Positions 6,480 to 9,077 of a stretch of 9,077 bases of DNA are shown here, in pieces. The notes beneath the pieces are model-generated. The model had not been told where the DNA came from. It did no database searches and worked only from the letters and a program-made list of their open reading frames with translations. Numbering within the stretch: position 1 is the stretch's first letter; every line of letters starts with the position of its first letter. The translations under genes and the position numbers were made by a program. The DNA is from Dehalococcoidia bacterium (GTDB lineage: Bacteria > Chloroflexota > Dehalococcoidia > Dehalococcoidales > BS750m-G39), in NCBI GenBank assembly GCA_030616265.1, contig JAUWXS010000019.1, positions 1 to 9,077 of the forward strand, read 5' to 3'.

Positions 6480-7145
6480 TTAATCCCAGAAGCGGAAGGG
6501 GTTAAAATTGGTCTGGCGGTCGTAGCTATCAACCCCCTCTTTCCGCTTCAGGTAGTTGACCACGGAGTAGGTAGCTGGCGTGGCGACAGCCTCAATGATG
6601 GTCTTGGCCAGCCAGTGGTACAGGATAATCAGCGGGCTAAAGAAAGAAGCGCCGAAATAGGCGCCGACGATAAATATGGCGCTGTCCACCCCCTGCCCCA
6701 CTATGGTTGAGCCGATGGTGCGGCTCCACAACCAGCGTCCCTTGGTAAAAATCTTCATCTTGGCCAGGATGAAGGAGTTGGCAAACTCGCCGGCAAAGTA
6801 GCCGAGGAAGGAGGCGATGAGCAGCCTCGGCGTATAGCCCAGAATGCTCTCATAAGCCTCCTGCCCTTCCCAGAGGGGGTCTGGGGGCAAAAGCTGTCCC
6901 ACCCCAGCAAAGATGACAAAGATGAGGTTACAGGCAAAACCGAGCCAGATTACTCTTCTGGCGATGCGGTAGCCGTAGACCTCGGTAAGGACATCGCCGA
7001 TAATATAGCTTAAAGGGAAAAGAATCACCGCCGCCGGCAGGCTGACGAAGCCGAGACTGAACATCTTGACACCGACGATATTGGCCGTCAACAGGCAGGT
7101 AACAAAGAGGACGGTGATAATGAGCAGGCGGTGCGAGACCTTCAT
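6480..7145 (-). CDS. queuosine precursor transporter (YhhQ / DUF165 family)
   Basis: Inner-membrane protein of 221 residues. The E. coli member YhhQ imports preQ0/preQ1, precursors of the tRNA wobble base queuosine. About six hydrophobic helices are visible, near residues 7-26, 35-52, 64-82, 107-125, 144-166 and 170-196. Family hallmarks are FPLSYIIGDVLTEVYGYR (43-60), LGYFAGEFANSF (114-125) and TIGSTIVGQGVDSAIF (143-158). Gly-Asp-Val plus Glu in the first block and Gly-Gln-Gly-Val-Asp in the second are polar residues inside membrane segments, expected to line the substrate path. The ATG at 7145 lies one base after the corA stop, with no strong Shine-Dalgarno, so translation is probably coupled to corA. 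Family membership is firm; whether it imports preQ0, preQ1, queuine or queuosine is not shown. Confidence 0.92.
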   Translation of the reverse strand: MKVSHRLLIITVLFVTCLLTANIVGVKMFSLGFVSLPAAVILFPLSYIIGDVLTEVYGYRIARRVIWLGFACNLIFVIFAGVGQLLPPDPLWEGQEAYESILGYTPRLLIASFLGYFAGEFANSFILAKMKIFTKGRWLWSRTIGSTIVGQGVDSAIFIVGAYFGASFFSPLIILYHWLAKTIIEAVATPATYSVVNYLKRKEGVDSYDRQTNFNPFRFWD

Positions 7146-7146
7146 C

Positions 7147-8115
7147 TTAAATCCAGTGATGGCGACGGAAGAAATAGAGCATGCCGGCTACAACCAGCGC
7201 CCAGACGAAGAAGACGATTAAGAAAGAATAGTGGGACTCCTGAAAAGGCAGGGGGACATTCATCCCGTAAATAGAGGCGATTACCGTCAGCGGCAGCAGG
7301 ATGGTGGCGATAACGGTCAGCATGCGCATGACCTCGTTAGTGCGATTGGAAGCCAGGGAATCGTAGGTATCGTTTAAGCCCTCGATAATCTCTTTATGCT
7401 CGTCAAGGGCATCCCAGATCTTATCCAGATGGTCAACCGTATCCCCGAAGTAGACCTCCATATCCATCTTGGAAAAGCGGCGAATCTTGGGTTCCAGGCC
7501 GCCGATAACCGCCCTCATCGGCCAGATAATGCGGCGGAAGGAGATAACATCGCGGCGCAGGGTGGAAATCTCCCTCACCGTGCCCCGCACCTTCACCGAG
7601 AAGATAGCGTCTTCCACCGCCTCGATATTGCCCCCGATTTTATTTAGTATGGGGAAGCAGTAGTCAACCAGGCGGTCAACTATGCGGTAGAGGAGGTAGC
7701 CGGAACCTTGGCTGAAGTGCTCCTGCCTTATCCCCTCGTCGGTTTGGCACTGGTTAAACAGCTTTGCCAGCGGCTTGAGGTCGCCCTTGTGCAGGGTAAT
7801 GAGGTAGTTCTGGCCGATAAACACCGATACCTGGCTGGGAGTGGTTACCCTCGCCTTGGGGCTGAATACGGGAAAGTGGAAGACCAGGAACAGATATTCG
7901 TCATACTTATCTATTTTGGGCCGCTGGACTCGGCTCAGGCAGTCGTCCAGGTCCAGGGGGTGGAAGGGGTAGTTTTGCGCCAGGTACTCTGTCTCCTCCT
8001 TGCCTGGAGACTCGATATTAATCCAGGTCAGCTCACCCAAGGTGACCGACTCGATATTCAGCTTCCCCACCTCGGGAACAATCTTTTTGCCTCTTCTCAT
8101 CCTCGGGATGGCCAT
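7147..8115 (-). CDS. corA: CorA-family magnesium/divalent cation channel
   Basis: Homopentameric inner-membrane channel for Mg2+ (and often Co2+/Ni2+), 322 residues, the usual size. The N-terminal two thirds is the soluble cytoplasmic funnel, with FHPLDLDDCL (51-60) near its start, and a long helical stalk follows (about 140-265). Two membrane helices sit at the C-terminus, about 264-283 and 297-315, joined by the selectivity-filter loop YGMN (283-286). The protein ends in the basic tail FFRRHHWI, which is cytoplasmic in this family. The ATG at 8115 has GGGGGAT about 8 bases upstream; a second Met at residue 6 is less well placed. It is the first gene of a tight minus-strand unit and overlaps the next gene's translation signals. 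Metal preference cannot be read from the sequence. Confidence 0.93.
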   Translation of the reverse strand: MAIPRMRRGKKIVPEVGKLNIESVTLGELTWINIESPGKEETEYLAQNYPFHPLDLDDCLSRVQRPKIDKYDEYLFLVFHFPVFSPKARVTTPSQVSVFIGQNYLITLHKGDLKPLAKLFNQCQTDEGIRQEHFSQGSGYLLYRIVDRLVDYCFPILNKIGGNIEAVEDAIFSVKVRGTVREISTLRRDVISFRRIIWPMRAVIGGLEPKIRRFSKMDMEVYFGDTVDHLDKIWDALDEHKEIIEGLNDTYDSLASNRTNEVMRMLTVIATILLPLTVIASIYGMNVPLPFQESHYSFLIVFFVWALVVAGMLYFFRRHHWI

Positions 8116-8143
8116 AGCACTATCCCCCGTTTAAAATCGCCCT

Positions 8144-8172
8144 ATTCTACCACAATCGTTGCCAAATAGCAC
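8144..8172 (-). promoter_or_regulatory. candidate extended -10 promoter for corA unit
   Basis: On the minus strand TAGAAT (8144-8149) is preceded by TGG, giving an extended -10 element (TGnTAnAAT-like). A weak -35, GTGCTA (8167-8172), lies 17 bases upstream. Transcription would start near 8137, leaving a leader of about 20 bases before the corA ATG. It overlaps the divergent plus-strand promoter at 8159-8187. Confidence 0.35.
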
Positions 8173-8187
8173 TCTATCTGCTATATT
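8159..8187 (+). promoter_or_regulatory. sigma70-type promoter for the small Cys-rich gene
   Basis: TTGCCA (8159-8164) and TATATT (8182-8187) are 17 bases apart, close to consensus. Transcription would begin near 8194, only about 9 bases before the ATG at 8203. The -10 lies inside a palindrome, GCTATA-TTT-TATAGC (8180-8194), which could be an operator site. The assignment is from consensus and spacing alone. Confidence 0.45.
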
Positions 8188-8202
8188 TTATAGCGTCAGG
8201 AA

Positions 8203-8379
8203 ATGAAAATTAAGACCAAACCCTCCTGGGGCGATAGGTTCAAGATTAGAATCAAGAAGTCGCTGGGAAGGAACATATTCCTCTGCGATAGCTGCAAATG
8301 GGACTGGCGCAGCACCTGTCACCACCCCGAAAGGCCCAACGCTACCTGGTGTCCCGATTATGCCAAGCGGGGGAAGTAG
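8203..8379 (+). CDS. small four-cysteine (putative zinc-binding) protein of unknown function
   Basis: A 58-codon gene, the only plus-strand gene here. An in-frame stop at 8191-8193 closes the frame just upstream, so the ATG at 8203 is the only reasonable start. The ribosome-binding site is poor: AGGA almost touches the start, and the likely leader is very short. The first half is strongly basic (MKIKTKPSWGDRFKIRIKKS). The second half holds CDSC (28-31), C39 in STCHHPERPN and C50 in ATWCPDY, and the protein ends in YAKRGK. Four cysteines plus His40/His41 suggest a single zinc (or iron) site; the basic N-terminus would suit nucleic-acid or ribosome binding. The ordered Cys/Pro/Trp pattern looks like real protein. 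I recall similar CPDY-ending small proteins from Dehalococcoidia genomes but cannot name a function. It ends one base from the converging thiolase gene. Confidence 0.7.
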   Translation: MKIKTKPSWGDRFKIRIKKSLGRNIFLCDSCKWDWRSTCHHPERPNATWCPDYAKRGK

Positions 8380-8380
8380 C

Positions 8381-9077
8381 CTAGTTCCTCTCTAAGACCA
8401 CCGCCATTCCCTGCCCGCCGCCGATGCACAGCGTGGCCAGACCCAGCTGGTAATTCTGCCGCATCATCTCGTGCATCAGGGTAACCATAATCCTGGCTCC
8501 CGTGCAGCCGATAGGATGCCCCAGCGAGATTCCGCTGCCGTGGGGATTCACCTTCTCGGTGCCAACCCCCAGCTCTTTCATTACCCCTATGGCCTGAGAG
8601 GCAAAGGCTTCGTTTAGTTCGATGCAGTCTATATCCTTTAATTCGACTCCGGCCAGCTCCAGCGCTTTCCTGGTGGCCGGCACCGCCCCCAGCCCCATAT
8701 AGGCTGGGTCAACGCCGCCGGAGGCGTAAGATTTAACCATCGCCATCGGCTTTAACCCCAGCTCTTTGGCCTTCTCCGCCGACATCACCACCATGGCGGC
8801 GGCGGCGTCGGTTATCCCCGAGGCATTGCCCGCCGTCACCGAGCCGTCCTTCTTGAATACTGCGGGCAGCTTGGCCAGGGCATCCATATTGGTCTCCCTG
8901 GGGTGCTCATCGGTGTCGAACTGCTTGAGCTCTTTTTTAACCTTGACCTCGACGGGGACTATCTCCTGGCGGAATGTGCCGTCCTTTATCGCCGCTAACG
9001 CCCTCTGGTGGCTGAGCATGGCCAGCTTGTCCTGCTCCTCCCTGGTTATGCCGTACTTCTCGGCGATATTCTCCGAG
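8381..9077 (-). CDS. thiolase family protein (acetyl-CoA C-acyltransferase), C-terminal part (cut by window edge)
   Basis: Thiolases cleave 3-ketoacyl-CoA with CoA, or condense two acyl-CoA molecules. The 231 visible residues are the C-terminal portion of a protein usually about 390 residues long. The frame runs open to the right edge, and its first residues (ENIAEKYGITREEQDKLA) match the family, so the internal Met at 9019 is not the start. Motifs in order: GNASGITDAAAAMV, LNEAFA (near 8599-8616), GSGISLGHPIGCTGAR with the active-site His, and CIGGGQG with the catalytic acid/base Cys (8426-8428). The nucleophilic Cys of the N-terminal domain lies outside the window. VNPHGSGISLGHP instead of the classical NxxGGAIALGHP suggests a subgroup distinct from FadA/AtoB, so chain-length preference is unknown. 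With the enoyl-CoA hydratase nearby it points to acyl-CoA turnover. Confidence 0.93.
   Translation of the reverse strand, partial: SENIAEKYGITREEQDKLAMLSHQRALAAIKDGTFRQEIVPVEVKVKKELKQFDTDEHPRETNMDALAKLPAVFKKDGSVTAGNASGITDAAAAMVVMSAEKAKELGLKPMAMVKSYASGGVDPAYMGLGAVPATRKALELAGVELKDIDCIELNEAFASQAIGVMKELGVGTEKVNPHGSGISLGHPIGCTGARIMVTLMHEMMRQNYQLGLATLCIGGGQGMAVVLERN

Noticed and set aside
8381..9019. Thiolase starting at the internal ATG at 9019
   Set aside because: The frame continues to the window end with clear thiolase sequence, so the true start is outside the window.
1..9077. CRISPR arrays, tRNA or rRNA genes, insertion sequences, riboswitches
   Set aside because: No regularly spaced repeats, cloverleaf-like segments, transposase reading frames or recognisable aptamer motifs were seen by eye.

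Overview
This 9.1 kb window reads as an ordinary chromosomal stretch of an anaerobic bacterium of moderately high GC. The gene content suggests a Chloroflexota member, possibly Dehalococcoidia: acyl-CoA enzymes beside CoA synthesis, a Mut7-C protein, a small Cys-rich 'CPDY' protein, and palindromic elements between genes. That placement rests on impression, not on a phylogeny. Ten of the eleven genes lie on the minus strand. There is no tRNA, rRNA, CRISPR array, insertion sequence or phage gene.

Reading down the minus strand from the right edge: the C-terminal 231 residues of a thiolase (8381-9077, cut by the window end) meet, tail to tail and one base apart, a 58-codon plus-strand gene (8203-8379) for a small four-cysteine protein. 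An 87-base divergent region (8116-8202) then separates that small gene from a packed minus-strand unit: corA (Mg2+/divalent-cation channel), a YhhQ-type queuosine-precursor transporter, an MBL-fold hydrolase and a Mut7-C/PIN-like protein with a zinc ribbon. Gaps in this unit are 1, 30 and 2 bases.

A 125-base gap (5054-5178) holds a good sigma70-type promoter that starts a second unit: enoyl-CoA hydratase, bifunctional NAD(P)HX epimerase/dehydratase (nnrE-nnrD fusion), coaX (type III pantothenate kinase), coaBC, and the start of valS, whose remaining ~80% lies beyond the left edge. CoaX and CoaBC supply the first three steps from pantothenate to 4'-phosphopantetheine. NnrDE repairs damaged nicotinamide cofactors. 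The hydratase and thiolase use CoA thioesters. The unit therefore has a cofactor and acyl-CoA theme, ending in a translation gene.

The leaders of coaBC and valS each carry a related hairpin element in the same orientation, with stem changes that preserve pairing. The most curious items are this repeat pair, the small Cys-rich gene with its overlapping divergent promoters, and the linked MBL/Mut7-C pair. I do not see a clearly new multi-gene system.
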